Under the pieces are notes generated by a model that was given only the letters and a program-made list of their open reading frames with translations, was not told where the DNA came from and did no database searches. Below are positions 18,869 to 28,232 of a stretch of 64,000 bases of DNA, in pieces (the stretch's first letter is position 1; each line of letters begins with the position of its first letter). The stretch spans positions 62,001 through 126,000 of the forward strand of contig CAVQRU010000002.1 of NCBI GenBank assembly GCA_963715285.1, in the 5' to 3' direction. The stretch is from Sva-07 sp963715285. Its GTDB lineage: Bacteria > Actinomycetota > Acidimicrobiia > Acidimicrobiales > Ilumatobacteraceae. Position numbers and translations under genes: made by a program.

Positions 18869-20182
18869 ATGACCACGACGTACGACCCGCGCGATCCGCT
18901 GTACCTGGACGAAGCCGACGTGCGTGGGGAACTCACCCGGGTGTACGACCTGTGTCACGGATGTCGGCGGTGCCTCGAGTTGTGCACGTCGTTCCCGACG
19001 CTTTTCGGGATGATCGACAAGCACGATGACCAGGACGCCGGCCGATTGACGCCCGCGGAGCAGGACCAGGTCGTCGACGAATGCTTCCAGTGCAAACTCT
19101 GCTACGGGAACTGTCCGTACACCCCCGAACTCCACGAGTGGAACCTCGACTTCCCCCGGCTGATGTTGCGTGCCGAAGCGCTCCAGCACGCCAACGGCAT
19201 CAGGTCGACCCGCCACAGGGCAGCGACGCGGGTGATGGGACGCACCGACCTCATCGGGAGGATGGCGGTCACCGCAGCCCCGATCGCGAACCGGGTCGTC
19301 AACGCCGAGCCCGGCTCCGTGATGCGCAAGGTCGTCGCCAAGTTCACCGGTGTCTCGTCGGTGCGTCTCCTGCCGCCCTATGCCAAGCAACGGTTCTCGA
19401 CGTGGTTCGAGAAGCGTCCGAAGGTTCGCCTCACCAACCGCCAGGGCAGGGTGACCGTGTTCCCCACCTGCCTCGTCGAGTACCAGGAGACCGCGATCGG
19501 CAAGGACCTCGTGAAGGTGTACGAACACAACGGCATCGAGTGCAACAACACGGCGGCCGGTTGCTGCGGCGCTCCCTGGCTGCATTCAGGTGACGTCAAG
19601 GAGTTCACCAAGATCGCGAAGCGCAACGTCAGCACGCTCGCCGCAGAAGTCCGGTCGGGGACCGACATCGTCGTGCCACAGCCGACGTGCAGCTACATCA
19701 TCAAGCGGGACTATCCCGACTACGTGGTCGACGAGTCGGCACGCGCCGACGCGGAACTCGTCGCCGCTCACACCTTCGACGCGGCTGAGTACCTGGTCAA
19801 CATCCACATGGGCGACGACACGACGCTCGCAACCGACTTCACCGGCGAGACCGTCGAGTCGATCACGTATCACGCACCGTGCCACCTGCGAGCCCAGGAC
19901 ATCGGCTTCACGAGCCGTGATCTGATGAAGCTCACGGGCGCCAAGGTCGAGCTGGTCCAGCAGTGTTCAGGGATCGACGGCATGTGGGGTCTCCGGGCAG
20001 GCAACGAGGACATCTCGGTTCCGATTGCGAAGAAGCTGGGCGAACACATCGAGCTGGCCGGTGGCGACGCTGTGGCCGGCGACTGTCATCTCGCCAACAC
20101 CGCCATCGTCGAACAGACCGGTCGCAACGCGAAGCATCCGCTGCAGATCCTCGCCCGTGCGTACGGCATCCCCGAAGAATGA
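18869..20182 (+). CDS. GlpC/HdrD-like Fe-S protein
   Basis: 437 residues. Two 4Fe-4S ferredoxin-type motifs near the N-terminus (CHGCRRCLELC at about 29-39 and CFQCKLCYGNC at about 72-82) are followed by two CCG-type cysteine-rich domains (GCCGAPW, then CHLRAQD with CSGIDGMWG). This is the architecture of anaerobic glycerol-3-phosphate dehydrogenase subunit C and heterodisulfide-reductase-related proteins, which pass electrons between quinone or thiols and partners. Here the neighbour is rubrerythrin, not GlpA/GlpB, so it is better read as a stress-linked electron carrier. A perfect 11-bp hairpin follows the stop. Confidence 0.88.
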   Translation: MTTTYDPRDPLYLDEADVRGELTRVYDLCHGCRRCLELCTSFPTLFGMIDKHDDQDAGRLTPAEQDQVVDECFQCKLCYGNCPYTPELHEWNLDFPRLMLRAEALQHANGIRSTRHRAATRVMGRTDLIGRMAVTAAPIANRVVNAEPGSVMRKVVAKFTGVSSVRLLPPYAKQRFSTWFEKRPKVRLTNRQGRVTVFPTCLVEYQETAIGKDLVKVYEHNGIECNNTAAGCCGAPWLHSGDVKEFTKIAKRNVSTLAAEVRSGTDIVVPQPTCSYIIKRDYPDYVVDESARADAELVAAHTFDAAEYLVNIHMGDDTTLATDFTGETVESITYHAPCHLRAQDIGFTSRDLMKLTGAKVELVQQCSGIDGMWGLRAGNEDISVPIAKKLGEHIELAGGDAVAGDCHLANTAIVEQTGRNAKHPLQILARAYGIPEE

Positions 20183-20186
20183 CCCA

Positions 20187-20217
20187 CGTGCACGATGCGT
20201 TTGGCACATCGTGCACG
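20187..20217 (+). terminator. terminator after the Fe-S protein gene
   Basis: CGTGCACGATG (20187-20197) and CATCGTGCACG (20207-20217) make a perfect 11-bp stem with a 9-base loop, starting five bases after the stop codon. No T-tract. Confidence 0.7.
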
Positions 20218-20396
20218 CGCCGACCACAGGAGCGACACCACGCACGCCGAACTGCTCACCGACCTGCGCCCCTGAGTCGCCGCCTCGCGTTCGGCTCCGA
20301 ACCACCCGCGACACCTGCACGCCACGAAAATTCACTGGCGAACCCGGCGCCAGCGTTCTAGATTCGCTCGGACAGCAGTCGTCATGGGGAGTCGAA

Positions 20397-20636
20397 GTGT
20401 CCGTACAGGAGTTGAAGTGGTGGGACCTCGGAGCATGTCGGGGGCTGGACGCATCGTTGTTCTATCCCGACGACGACGATGGTGCGGAGGTCGCGAAGGC
20501 CGTGTGCGCCGGTTGCCACGTGCAGGCGTCGTGCCTGGAGCACGCCCTGTCGTTCCGCGAGAAGGCGGGCGTGTGGGGTGGGGCGACCGAGCGGGATCGC
20601 CGACGGATCATCCGCCAGCGGCGCCGCATCTCCTGA
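20397..20636 (+). CDS. WhiB-family Fe-S transcription factor
   Basis: 79 residues from GTG 20397, with GGGGAG just upstream. Four cysteines in the Wbl pattern (GACRGL, then VCAGCHVQASC) would bind a 4Fe-4S cluster; GVWGGATERDRR is the glycine-rich turn and basic helix that meets sigma factor and DNA. The length is close to WhiB1/WhiB2-type regulators. The family is specific to actinobacteria and their phages. It stands alone, with a long 5' region and its own likely promoter, beside redox genes. Which paralogue it is cannot be told. Confidence 0.92.
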   Translation: MSVQELKWWDLGACRGLDASLFYPDDDDGAEVAKAVCAGCHVQASCLEHALSFREKAGVWGGATERDRRRIIRQRRRIS

Positions 20637-20713
20637 CGCCCATCCACTGAGATCGCACGGCTCCAGGCAACGGTTGAGGCTCGGCGCCGACCCGTGCATC
20701 TACCATCGGCGCG

Positions 20714-21778
20714 ATGTCGACGACGAAGGTTCCGTTCGAATGGTCGGTGGTGCTCGCCACGATGCTCTCCGGCCGTGATCTCGACGGCGATCGCGCCGGT
20801 GCGGCGATGGCGGCGATCCTCGACGGTGACGCAACTGCAGCGCAGATCGCGGGGTTCCTCGTGGCCCTGCGGGCCAAGGGGGAGACCGCCGAGGAGCTGC
20901 ACGGCATGCTCGACGCGGCGATGCACGCCGCGACGTTCGTGCCCCTCACCGACGACGAACGGGCCCACTGCGTGGACGTGGTCGGCACCGGAGGAGACGG
21001 CTCGCATTCGATCAACGTGTCCACGATGGCGGCCCTGGTGGTCGCCGGTGCCGGCGTTCCGGTGTGCAAGCACGGGAACCGGTCGGCGTCGTCGAAGTGT
21101 GGCACCGCCGACGTCCTCGAACTGCTCGGCGTGGCGATCGAGCTGTCGGCCGCCGGCGTCGCGGCGTGCGTGCGCGAGGCCGGCATCGGATTCTGCTACG
21201 CGCCGGCCTTCCACCCGGCGTTCCGGTTCGCCGGCCCGCCGCGTCGTGAGCTCGGCGTGCCGACCGCATTCAACCTGCTTGGTCCGATGGCCAACCCGGG
21301 ACGCGTCGAGCGCCAGCTGATCGGCGTCGCCGACGCCCGGTTCGCCATGCCGATGGCGGTGGCGCTCGAACGCCAGGGCCTCACCACCGCCTGGGTCGTA
21401 CACGGCGAGGGCATGGACGAACTGACCACGACCGGCCCATCGCAGGTCACGGCGCTCGATCATGGGGTGATCAGCGAGTTCAGCGTCGATCCGGCGACGC
21501 TCGGATTCGGCCGGGCCGTGGCCGACGACCTGCGTGGCGGAGCACCCGAGGAGAACGCGCTGGCCGTGCGTCGCGTGCTGGCAGGAGAGCTCGGGGCCCA
21601 TCGCGACGTCGTGGTGCTGAACGCGGCGGCGGCGCTCGTGGTGTCGGGAACCGTCACCGATCTGGCCGCCGGCGTCGAGCAGGCGACGGCGTCGATCGAC
21701 AGCGGCCACGCGCAGGCGAGCCTCGATGCGTTGATCAGGGTGTCGCAAGCCCACGCAGCTGCGGAAGCCGATCGCTGA
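20714..21778 (+). CDS. trpD: anthranilate phosphoribosyltransferase
   Basis: 354 residues. The glycine-rich PRPP/Mg site VGTGGDGSHSINVST (about 88-102), KHGNRSASSKCG (about 116-127) and FNLLGPMANP (about 185-194) are the TrpD signatures. It joins anthranilate to PRPP in tryptophan synthesis. It is not next to other trp genes, which is common in actinobacteria. Its last 44 bases overlap the end of the convergent exonuclease gene. The ATG at 20714 fits the family start. Confidence 0.96.
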   Translation: MSTTKVPFEWSVVLATMLSGRDLDGDRAGAAMAAILDGDATAAQIAGFLVALRAKGETAEELHGMLDAAMHAATFVPLTDDERAHCVDVVGTGGDGSHSINVSTMAALVVAGAGVPVCKHGNRSASSKCGTADVLELLGVAIELSAAGVAACVREAGIGFCYAPAFHPAFRFAGPPRRELGVPTAFNLLGPMANPGRVERQLIGVADARFAMPMAVALERQGLTTAWVVHGEGMDELTTTGPSQVTALDHGVISEFSVDPATLGFGRAVADDLRGGAPEENALAVRRVLAGELGAHRDVVVLNAAAALVVSGTVTDLAAGVEQATASIDSGHAQASLDALIRVSQAHAAAEADR

Positions 21779-23405
21779 TCGGGAACAACCAGTCGCCGCT
21801 GCAACGCACCGTGAGCTGCTCGGCTCGCTTGTCGCAGAACCGGGCCAGGCAGAGCGCCTCGTCGATCTGGTGGCGAGACAGTACGGCGCTCTCGGCGACA
21901 TCGGGGGGCGGCACGGGAAGGTCGCGGCCCGCCGAACCGATCCGTGCGGCGTCCGTGAGTCGTGCCCCGTCGACGATCCAGATCGACCGACCGTCGCTGA
22001 TCTCGGCTCGTCCCGCCCGGCGGAGCGCGTCGACGAGGTGGAACCGTCGTGCGGCGCCGACGAGCGCGGTCAGCCGGTCGCGTGCGGCTGCAGCCTCCTC
22101 GAAGCGCTGCTGACCGGCGAGTTGCATCATCTTGTCGTGGAGCACGTCGGCCACCCGGTGAGGCCGCCCGTCGAGCGCCTCCTCGGCGAGTGCCACCGCA
22201 GCGGCGTACTCGGTGGCATCGGCGGTGCCCGAGCACGGGCAGTGGGCCACACCGAGTTGGGCGGCGCTGCACATCGGTGCGTCGGACGGGGCGACGTAGT
22301 TCCGGCCGAGGCGAGCGGTGCACCGGCGCAGGGGTACGGCGCTGTGAATCGCCTCGACGACCAGGTTGGCCATCGTGCGCGACGGGAGCGGCCCGAGGTG
22401 CATCCCGGTCGGCGACGGGTTCTTGACCACCGAGAGACGCGGCCAGGGCGTGCCGGTGTCGAGCCGGATGTAGCAGTACCGGTCGACCCGCGTGCCCGCA
22501 CGGTTGTACCGGGGGAGGAGACGACTGATCAGGCGGCTCTCGATCACCTCCGCCGACAGAGCATCGGGAAGATCGAGGTGGGTGACCGACTGCGTCTCGC
22601 GCAGCATCGGGCCGATCTTGCGGCGGTCGTCGCTGCCGAAGTACGAGCGGACCCGCTGACGCAGGTTGGTGGCCTTGCCCACGTAGAGGACGTCGTCGCG
22701 CTGACCACGGAACATGTAGACACCCGGCGTACGTGGCAGATCGGCGGTCATCTTCAACTTCGCGGCCTGCGGATGGCCAGCGAGCTTGGCGAGCGCGATC
22801 AGGTCGTCGAGGCCGACGACCCCCAGCCCCGCTGCTCGCTCGATCAGCAGGTGCAGGAGGTCGGCGGTGGCCAGCGCGTCGTCGAGCGCTCGGTGGCTCG
22901 GTCGGTGGTCGAGCCGGAACCTCGACGCCAGGGTGCCGAGGCGACAGTCGGGGACCTCGTCGCGCACGAGGCGGCGGGCGAGCGCGACGGTGTCGACCAC
23001 ACGGCCCGGCAGGGGTGGGCGGTCGTGACGTTCGCAGGCGGCGCGCAGGAAGCCGACGTCGAAGCCGACGTTGTGGCCGACGATGACCGAATCGCCGACG
23101 AAGTCGATCAGTGACGGTAGGACGGCGCCGATGCGCGGCGCCGACGAGACGAGGACATCGGTGAGGCCGGTGAGCACGGTGATCTGCGGCGGGATCGCAC
23201 GGCCCGGATTGACCAGGGTCTGGAAGGTGCCGAGGCAGTGTCCGCCCTGCACCTTGACCGCGCCGACTTCGGTGATCTGATCCTCGTTGCGGTTCCCGCC
23301 CGTGGTCTCGAGGTCGATGACGCAGAACACGACGTCGTGGAGGGGCGTGCCGAGGTCGTCGAAACTCCGTTGTTGGGGGAGCGACGCGATCGAACGAACG
23401 GACAT
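21735..23405 (-). CDS. DEDD exonuclease fused to UvrC-like GIY-YIG domain
   Basis: 556 residues. Residues ~23-185 form a DnaQ-like 3'-5' exonuclease with VIDLETTGG (D, E), HNVGFDVGF (D) and HRALDDALAT (H, D). Residues ~225-310 are a GIY-YIG nuclease like the N-terminus of UvrC (TPGVYMFRGQRDDVLYVGKA), and the remainder resembles the UvrC/Cho cysteine-rich middle with a UvrB-contact-like helix pair. This fusion is a known actinobacterial relative of E. coli Cho plus an exonuclease, presumably acting in DNA repair by nicking and trimming. It converges on trpD with a 44-base overlap. Confidence 0.9.
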   Translation of the reverse strand: MSVRSIASLPQQRSFDDLGTPLHDVVFCVIDLETTGGNRNEDQITEVGAVKVQGGHCLGTFQTLVNPGRAIPPQITVLTGLTDVLVSSAPRIGAVLPSLIDFVGDSVIVGHNVGFDVGFLRAACERHDRPPLPGRVVDTVALARRLVRDEVPDCRLGTLASRFRLDHRPSHRALDDALATADLLHLLIERAAGLGVVGLDDLIALAKLAGHPQAAKLKMTADLPRTPGVYMFRGQRDDVLYVGKATNLRQRVRSYFGSDDRRKIGPMLRETQSVTHLDLPDALSAEVIESRLISRLLPRYNRAGTRVDRYCYIRLDTGTPWPRLSVVKNPSPTGMHLGPLPSRTMANLVVEAIHSAVPLRRCTARLGRNYVAPSDAPMCSAAQLGVAHCPCSGTADATEYAAAVALAEEALDGRPHRVADVLHDKMMQLAGQQRFEEAAAARDRLTALVGAARRFHLVDALRRAGRAEISDGRSIWIVDGARLTDAARIGSAGRDLPVPPPDVAESAVLSRHQIDEALCLARFCDKRAEQLTVRCSGDWLFPISDRLPQLRGLATP

Positions 23406-23486
23406 CTCGAACAGGAGAGCACGAACATGCGTACGCTGTCAAGAACGTGCGTTCGTGATCGCAACGGCGTGGAGTATCCTCGACTC

Positions 23487-24738
23487 ATGTCCGAGCCGAT
23501 CGAGATCGAGCACCGCGATCTCCGCTCGGCGATCGAGTTCGCCGTCGCGCTCGCCGAGGAGGCCAACCGGGGAAAGCGGTCGCTGCCGTACCCGAAGGAG
23601 CTGCGTGCGCATTTCGGTGCCACCAGGATCCCCACCGGGGCGCTCGGCCGGTTGCGCCGGTCGATCGAGGCCGACGACACGTTCCGGCGAACGATCGCCG
23701 TGGGTGCCGTCCCCGAGCTGGTCGATCCCATCGGGATGCTCTGGCTGCAACGTCCCACGGGCTGGGAGGACCAGCTGCAGGCCCTGCTCGACGCCCGTGC
23801 TCGCGAGGCGACCGAGGCCGACCTGCGTACGGAGCTGAAGCGGGCGGAGAAGCGTCGGGCAGCCGCCGAGCAGTTGGCCGTGCGGGCGCAGGCCGCAGTC
23901 GTCGAGCAGTCGGCATCGCTCGATGCGCTCCGATCCGAACTCGACGTCCTGCGCGCCGATCTGGCGAAGTCCGAGGACGCGGTCGGCGAACTCCGCGCCG
24001 AACTGGTCGACGTCCGCAACGAGGCCCGCCACGCCCGTGATCGAGAGGCGGCGCTCCGGGCCCGGCTCGAGGCTGCGACCGCGGACGCGGCCGGGTCGGT
24101 GGAGCGGTCGTCGCCATCGCCGCCGGAACCGGTCGCCGTCCGGCGCCACCCCGGCGGCGCCCATCGACGTCGGCGAGCTGGGGGCGATCGCCGAGGCGGC
24201 TCGCCAGCTCGGCGACCGGGTCGACGCACTCGCCGCATCGCTCGAACCGCCACCGCACGAACCGACGGCGGACGCAGCCCCCTCGCGCTCCGTGCAGCGC
24301 CGTCGGCCGCTCCGCCTGCCCGGCGGCGTGATCGCCACCTCGAGGGCGGCGGCCGACTTCCTGCTGAAATCCGATGCCGCGGTCGTGGTCGACGGCTACA
24401 ACGTGGCCAAGCTCGGCTGGCCCGACGAGCGTCTCGACGAGCAGCGTCGTCGCCTCCTCGACGGGCTGGAGAACGCGGCGCGACGCCACGGCACCGACAT
24501 CACCGTGATCTTCGACGGCTCCAGCGTGGTCGGTGCCCATGCCGACCGGCGCCGGATGGTGCGTGTCGCCTACTCGCCGGAGGGCGTGATCGCCGACGAC
24601 GTGATCCGCGACGAGGTGCGCCGTCTCCCGGCGGGCCGAGCCGTGGTCGTGGTGACCAACGACGCCGAGATCATCGCCGACGTACGCCAACTCGGCGCGA
24701 ACACATTGCCGAGCAACGCCCTGCTGGCGGCACTCTGA
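23487..24738 (+). CDS. NYN/PIN-domain RNA-binding protein (one frameshift)
   Basis: Starting at ATG 23487, the first ~215 codons encode an N-terminal domain (LPYPKELRAHFGATRIP) and a long Arg/Glu/Ala-rich coiled coil (about 95-200). Near base 24140 the sense moves to another frame, continuing as TPAAPIDVGELGAIAEAARQ and then a YacP-type NYN nuclease domain with VVVDGYNVAKLGW, VIFDGSS and VVTNDAEI. The two halves match the order of actinobacterial proteins described as RNA-binding with PIN domain. One extra base (or two missing) around GCCGTCCGGCGCC explains the break. Such proteins are thought to act in RNA processing or decay. Probably functional if the indel is a base-calling error. Confidence 0.8.
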
Positions 24739-24784
24739 GCCGGCCGGATCAACTCTGTGACAGCCCCGCGTCACCATGGTCGGC

Positions 24785-25054
24785 ATGAGTGATCTCGGCA
24801 ACGACGGCTTCTCCATCGAGTGCGGCACCTGCGTCGCCACGGGCACCACGGCGTGTACCGACTGCGTCGTCTCGCACCTGCTCGCCAACGACGACGGCCC
24901 GATCGACTTCGTCACGGTCGCCCCGCCGGTCACCGCTGCCGACCGTGCGATCGCCCTGTTCGCACAGGCGGGGATGCTCGACGATCCGGTTCGGTTCGTC
25001 ACGCTCGACGAGTTCGAGCGCGGCATCGTCTCCGACCTCGCCGTCGTGCCCTGA
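24785..25054 (+). CDS. small conserved cysteine-rich protein
   Basis: 89 residues from ATG 24785 (an in-frame ATG at 24776 is also possible). The N-terminal part has four cysteines in the arrangement CGTCVATGTTACTDC, which could bind zinc or an Fe-S cluster, followed by VVSHLL and a hydrophilic C-terminus. I do not recognise a characterised family. It lies between the NYN gene and queG, 21 bases before the latter, in the same direction, so it is probably co-transcribed. Confidence 0.65.
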   Translation: MSDLGNDGFSIECGTCVATGTTACTDCVVSHLLANDDGPIDFVTVAPPVTAADRAIALFAQAGMLDDPVRFVTLDEFERGIVSDLAVVP

Positions 25055-25074
25055 CCCTGCCGTACCCTGACGCG

Positions 25075-26130
25075 GTGCGGCGGCCCGAACCACTCCCCAC
25101 GATCGACGAGATCGCTCGGATGCTCGCCCCGGCCGGGGTCCGCCACATCGGTGTCACCACCGCCGACGTCCTCGACGAGACCAGAACAGCACTTCGCGAT
25201 CGGGCGGCGCAGGGGCTCCACGGCGACATGGGGTTCACCTACCGTGACCCCGACCGCTCCACCGATCCACGGCGGGCGGTGCCGGGTGCGCAGTCGGTCA
25301 TCGTTGCCGCACGCTCGTACCTCACCGAGGTCGACCCGCCGGCACCCTCCGACGGACCGCACGCCCGCGTGGGGCGCTACGCCTGGGTCGACCACTACGC
25401 GCCGCTGCGGTCGGCGCTGCGCGACGTGGGGCGGCGGATCCGGCGCGCCGACCACCGCGCCGTCGCCTTCGCCGACGACAACTCGATCGTCGACCGCGCT
25501 GTCGCCCACCGAGCCGGTCTCGGTTGGTACGGCAAGAACGCGAACCTCCTGCTCCCGGGCGTCGGAAGCTGGTACGTGCTCGGCTGCATCGTCACGACCG
25601 CCGTCTACGAACCCGCCGGAGCGCCCGTCGACGACGGGTGTGGCAGCTGTCGTCGCTGCATCGACGACTGTCCGACCGGGGCGATCATCGCCCCCGGCGT
25701 GATCGACGCCAACCGCTGCCTCAGCTGGGTGCTCCAGAAACCGGGTTCCGTCCCCGTCGACTACCGCGAGGCGATCGGCGATCGGATCTACGGCTGCGAC
25801 GACTGCCAGGACGCCTGTCCGATCTCGGTGCGCCTCGGTCGACGCGACACGATCGAACTCGACCCCGCCGCGCAGGCGTGGGTCGACGCCATCGAGTTGC
25901 TCGACGCCGACGACGACGCGATCGAACAACGCCACGGACACTGGTACATCGCCGATCGTGACGTCCGCTGGCTTCGGCGCAACGCGCTGATCGTGATCGG
26001 CAACGTCGGCGACCCCGCCGATGGCCGCGTCCGCCGCGTCGTCGACCACTACCGTGCGGGGATCGATCCGATCCTCGCCGAACACGCCGCCTGGGCCGCC
26101 ACCCGACTCGACGAACGATCCCGCGCGTGA
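25075..26130 (+). CDS. queG: epoxyqueuosine reductase
   Basis: 351 residues from GTG 25075. The N-terminal cobalamin-binding region contains RAGLGWYGKN, and two 4Fe-4S motifs follow: CGSCRRCIDDCPTGA and CDDCQDACP. QueG reduces epoxyqueuosine to queuosine, the last step in making this modified tRNA wobble base. No other queuosine gene is in the window. The last four bases overlap the start of the mannosyltransferase gene (GTGA), so the two are translationally coupled. The start is a best guess; no strong ribosome-binding site is seen. Confidence 0.92.
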   Translation: MRRPEPLPTIDEIARMLAPAGVRHIGVTTADVLDETRTALRDRAAQGLHGDMGFTYRDPDRSTDPRRAVPGAQSVIVAARSYLTEVDPPAPSDGPHARVGRYAWVDHYAPLRSALRDVGRRIRRADHRAVAFADDNSIVDRAVAHRAGLGWYGKNANLLLPGVGSWYVLGCIVTTAVYEPAGAPVDDGCGSCRRCIDDCPTGAIIAPGVIDANRCLSWVLQKPGSVPVDYREAIGDRIYGCDDCQDACPISVRLGRRDTIELDPAAQAWVDAIELLDADDDAIEQRHGHWYIADRDVRWLRRNALIVIGNVGDPADGRVRRVVDHYRAGIDPILAEHAAWAATRLDERSRA

Positions 26131-27248
26131 AACACCTGCTCGTCACCAACGACTACCCACCCAAGATCGGCGGAATCCAGTCGCTGTTGTGGGAGTGGTG
26201 GCGTCGCCTGCCGCCGGAATCGTTCGCCGTGCTCACCAGCCCCTACGAGGGTGCCGACGCCTTCGACGCCGGCGAGCCGTATCGCATCGAACGCACCCGC
26301 GAGCCGGTGCTGTTGCCGCACCCGCTCATGGTGCGCCAGGTCGACGCACTGGCGAAGGAGATCGGCGCGGACTTCGTGGTCATCGACCCGGCGGTGCCGC
26401 TGGGCCTGATCGGGCCGTCGCTCTCGCTGCCGTACGACCTCGTGCTCCACGGCGCCGAGGTGACGGTTCCCGGCCGGCTGCCCGGAGCCAAGCAGACGCT
26501 GGCCTACACGCTGCGGCGCGCCCGCAAGATCATCGCTGCCGGGGGCTACCCCGCAGCAGAGGGCGAGCACGCGGCCGGCCGCCCGCTGCCGACCACCGTG
26601 GTGCCGTGCGGCGTCGACCCCGACAAGTTCCATCCGCTCTCGACGAGCGAGCGCGCGGCGGCCCGCGAACACTTCGGGATACCGGTCGATGCCGAGGTGA
26701 TCCTGGGTCTCTCCCGGCTGGTCCCTCGCAAGGGGTTCGACACGGCGATCCGAGCGGCGGCCCGCCTCCGGCTCACCCGGCCCGATCTCCTCCTCGTGAT
26801 CGCCGGCGCCGGACGCGACCGCGACCGGCTCGAACGTCTCGCCACCGAACTCGACGCGCCGGTCCGGTTCCTCGGCCGGGTTCCCAACGAGGACCTTCCG
26901 TCGCTGTACGGGTGTGCCGACATCTTCACGATGCTCTGCCGCAACCGATGGGGCGGTCTCGAACAGGAGGGATTCGGCATCGTCTTCGTCGAAGCTGCGT
27001 CGTGCGGTGTGCCACAGGTGGCCGGCGACTCGGGCGGCGCCGCGGAGGCCGTCGCCGACGGCGAGACCGGGGTCGTGATCTCCGATCCCGAGAACGTCCA
27101 GTCCGTGGTCGATGCGTTCACGCTCCTGCTCGACGACGATGCGCTGCGTGCTCGGATGGGCGAGCGGTCGCGCCAGCGCGCCCTCGACGAGTTCGCCTAT
27201 GACGTCCTCGCCCGACGGCTCGGCGACACACTCGGCGTGTACGACTGA
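26127..27248 (+). CDS. GT4 mannosyltransferase, PimB-like
   Basis: 373 residues. It starts KHLLVTNDYPPKIGGIQS, the N-terminal signature of the PimB (phosphatidylinositol monomannoside alpha-1,6-mannosyltransferase) group, and has the GT4 donor-site pattern EGFGIVFVEAASCG and LGLSRLVPRKGFD. PimB adds the second mannose from GDP-mannose to phosphatidylinositol mannoside at the inner membrane face. An SRPBCC protein downstream matches, as I recall, the gene order near mycobacterial pimB. The enzyme could also act on another glycolipid; the acceptor cannot be read from sequence. Confidence 0.85.
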   Translation: MKHLLVTNDYPPKIGGIQSLLWEWWRRLPPESFAVLTSPYEGADAFDAGEPYRIERTREPVLLPHPLMVRQVDALAKEIGADFVVIDPAVPLGLIGPSLSLPYDLVLHGAEVTVPGRLPGAKQTLAYTLRRARKIIAAGGYPAAEGEHAAGRPLPTTVVPCGVDPDKFHPLSTSERAAAREHFGIPVDAEVILGLSRLVPRKGFDTAIRAAARLRLTRPDLLLVIAGAGRDRDRLERLATELDAPVRFLGRVPNEDLPSLYGCADIFTMLCRNRWGGLEQEGFGIVFVEAASCGVPQVAGDSGGAAEAVADGETGVVISDPENVQSVVDAFTLLLDDDALRARMGERSRQRALDEFAYDVLARRLGDTLGVYD

Positions 27249-27268
27249 TCGGCCGCTGGCAGACTGAA

Positions 27269-27805
27269 ATGGTGAACGCCCACGCCGTCGACGCCGACGA
27301 GGACACACCCACCCGCTCGGCCGGTGACGTGATCGTCGTCGCCGACGTCGTCGGCACCTTCGTCTTCGTCGTCACGGCGCTCACTGCGGCGATCGTGTTC
27401 TCCACGGCGAGCCAGTGGGTGGGAGCGATCACGGCGATGGGGCTGTTCGCCGTCGGCGTGTTCGCGTTCCTGTGGTCCTTCTACAACGCCGTGCAACGCA
27501 GTCGAGACGAGGAGATCTCCGTCACCCAGGTGTACCTGCTGCTCGGTTCGCCGACACCGGCACGCGTGCGACGGATCATGCTGTCGATGTTGGCGATCCA
27601 GACCGTCGTCGGCATCGGCACCGCGGTCGCCCGTTCGGAGGCCGCGGACGGCTCGCCGGGGACGTCACTCGCGGTCGGCGTGCTGGTCCCGATGTTCGGG
27701 ATCGGCCTCAACGGTCTGTGGTCTGCGTTCCATGGCACGTTCCCGCCGCGACCCGATGGCGCGACATCGGACGCTCCGATCGACCAGAATGACGGTCATG
27801 GCTGA
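27269..27805 (+). CDS. membrane protein of unknown function
   Basis: 178 residues, with four hydrophobic segments at about 23-45, 50-72, 106-124 and 132-152 and a charged loop carrying QRSRDEEISVTQVYLLLG. No known domain is recognised. It sits between the mannosyltransferase and an SRPBCC gene in the same direction and overlaps the latter by about 17 bases, suggesting one operon and a role in envelope lipid metabolism. The acidic N-terminus and C-terminus are probably cytoplasmic. Confidence 0.75.
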   Translation: MVNAHAVDADEDTPTRSAGDVIVVADVVGTFVFVVTALTAAIVFSTASQWVGAITAMGLFAVGVFAFLWSFYNAVQRSRDEEISVTQVYLLLGSPTPARVRRIMLSMLAIQTVVGIGTAVARSEAADGSPGTSLAVGVLVPMFGIGLNGLWSAFHGTFPPRPDGATSDAPIDQNDGHG

Positions 27806-28232
27806 GACCGCGACCGAGATCATCACCATCGAGGCTCCTCACGAGCGTGTCTGGCAGATCGCCGTCGACCTCGAGAGTTATCCGATGTGGGCCCACGACA
27901 TCAAGGACGTCAACATTCGCGCGACCGACGAACTCGGCCGCCCGCTCGAGGTGGAGTTCCGTGCGTCGGCGTTGGGACGCAGCACGCACTACATCCTGAA
28001 GTACGACTACTCGAATGCCCCGTTCGAGATGGGTTGGACGATGCTGAGCGGCGACATCCAGCGCTCGATCGACGGTGTGTGGCGGTTCGAGCCCGACGGT
28101 GACGGTCGCACCAACGTGCGCTACGACCTGCAGATCGACCTCGCGATCCCGCTTCCCGGTTTCGTCAAGCGCCGCGCCGAGGTCCGGATCCTCAACACGG
28201 TCCGCGAGCTCAAGGTACGCGCCGAGGCGTGA
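27789..28232 (+). CDS. SRPBCC-family lipid-binding-like protein
   Basis: About 147 residues from ATG 27789; ATG 27798 is equally possible. ITIEAPHERVWQIAVDLESYPMWAHDIKDV is a clear START/polyketide-cyclase-like N-terminus, and the C-terminal helix LPGFVKRRAEVRILNTV closes the cavity. Such proteins bind hydrophobic ligands. A homologue next to pimB is known in mycobacteria, so a part in handling phosphatidylinositol mannosides or another lipid is plausible. It overlaps the membrane-protein gene before it and the glucokinase gene after it (GTGA). Confidence 0.85.
   Translation: MTVMAETATEIITIEAPHERVWQIAVDLESYPMWAHDIKDVNIRATDELGRPLEVEFRASALGRSTHYILKYDYSNAPFEMGWTMLSGDIQRSIDGVWRFEPDGDGRTNVRYDLQIDLAIPLPGFVKRRAEVRILNTVRELKVRAEA

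Noticed and set aside
23485..26085. Minus-strand open frame of about 860 codons across the NYN, small Cys and queG genes
   Set aside because: It spans three convincing plus-strand genes and has no recognisable domain.
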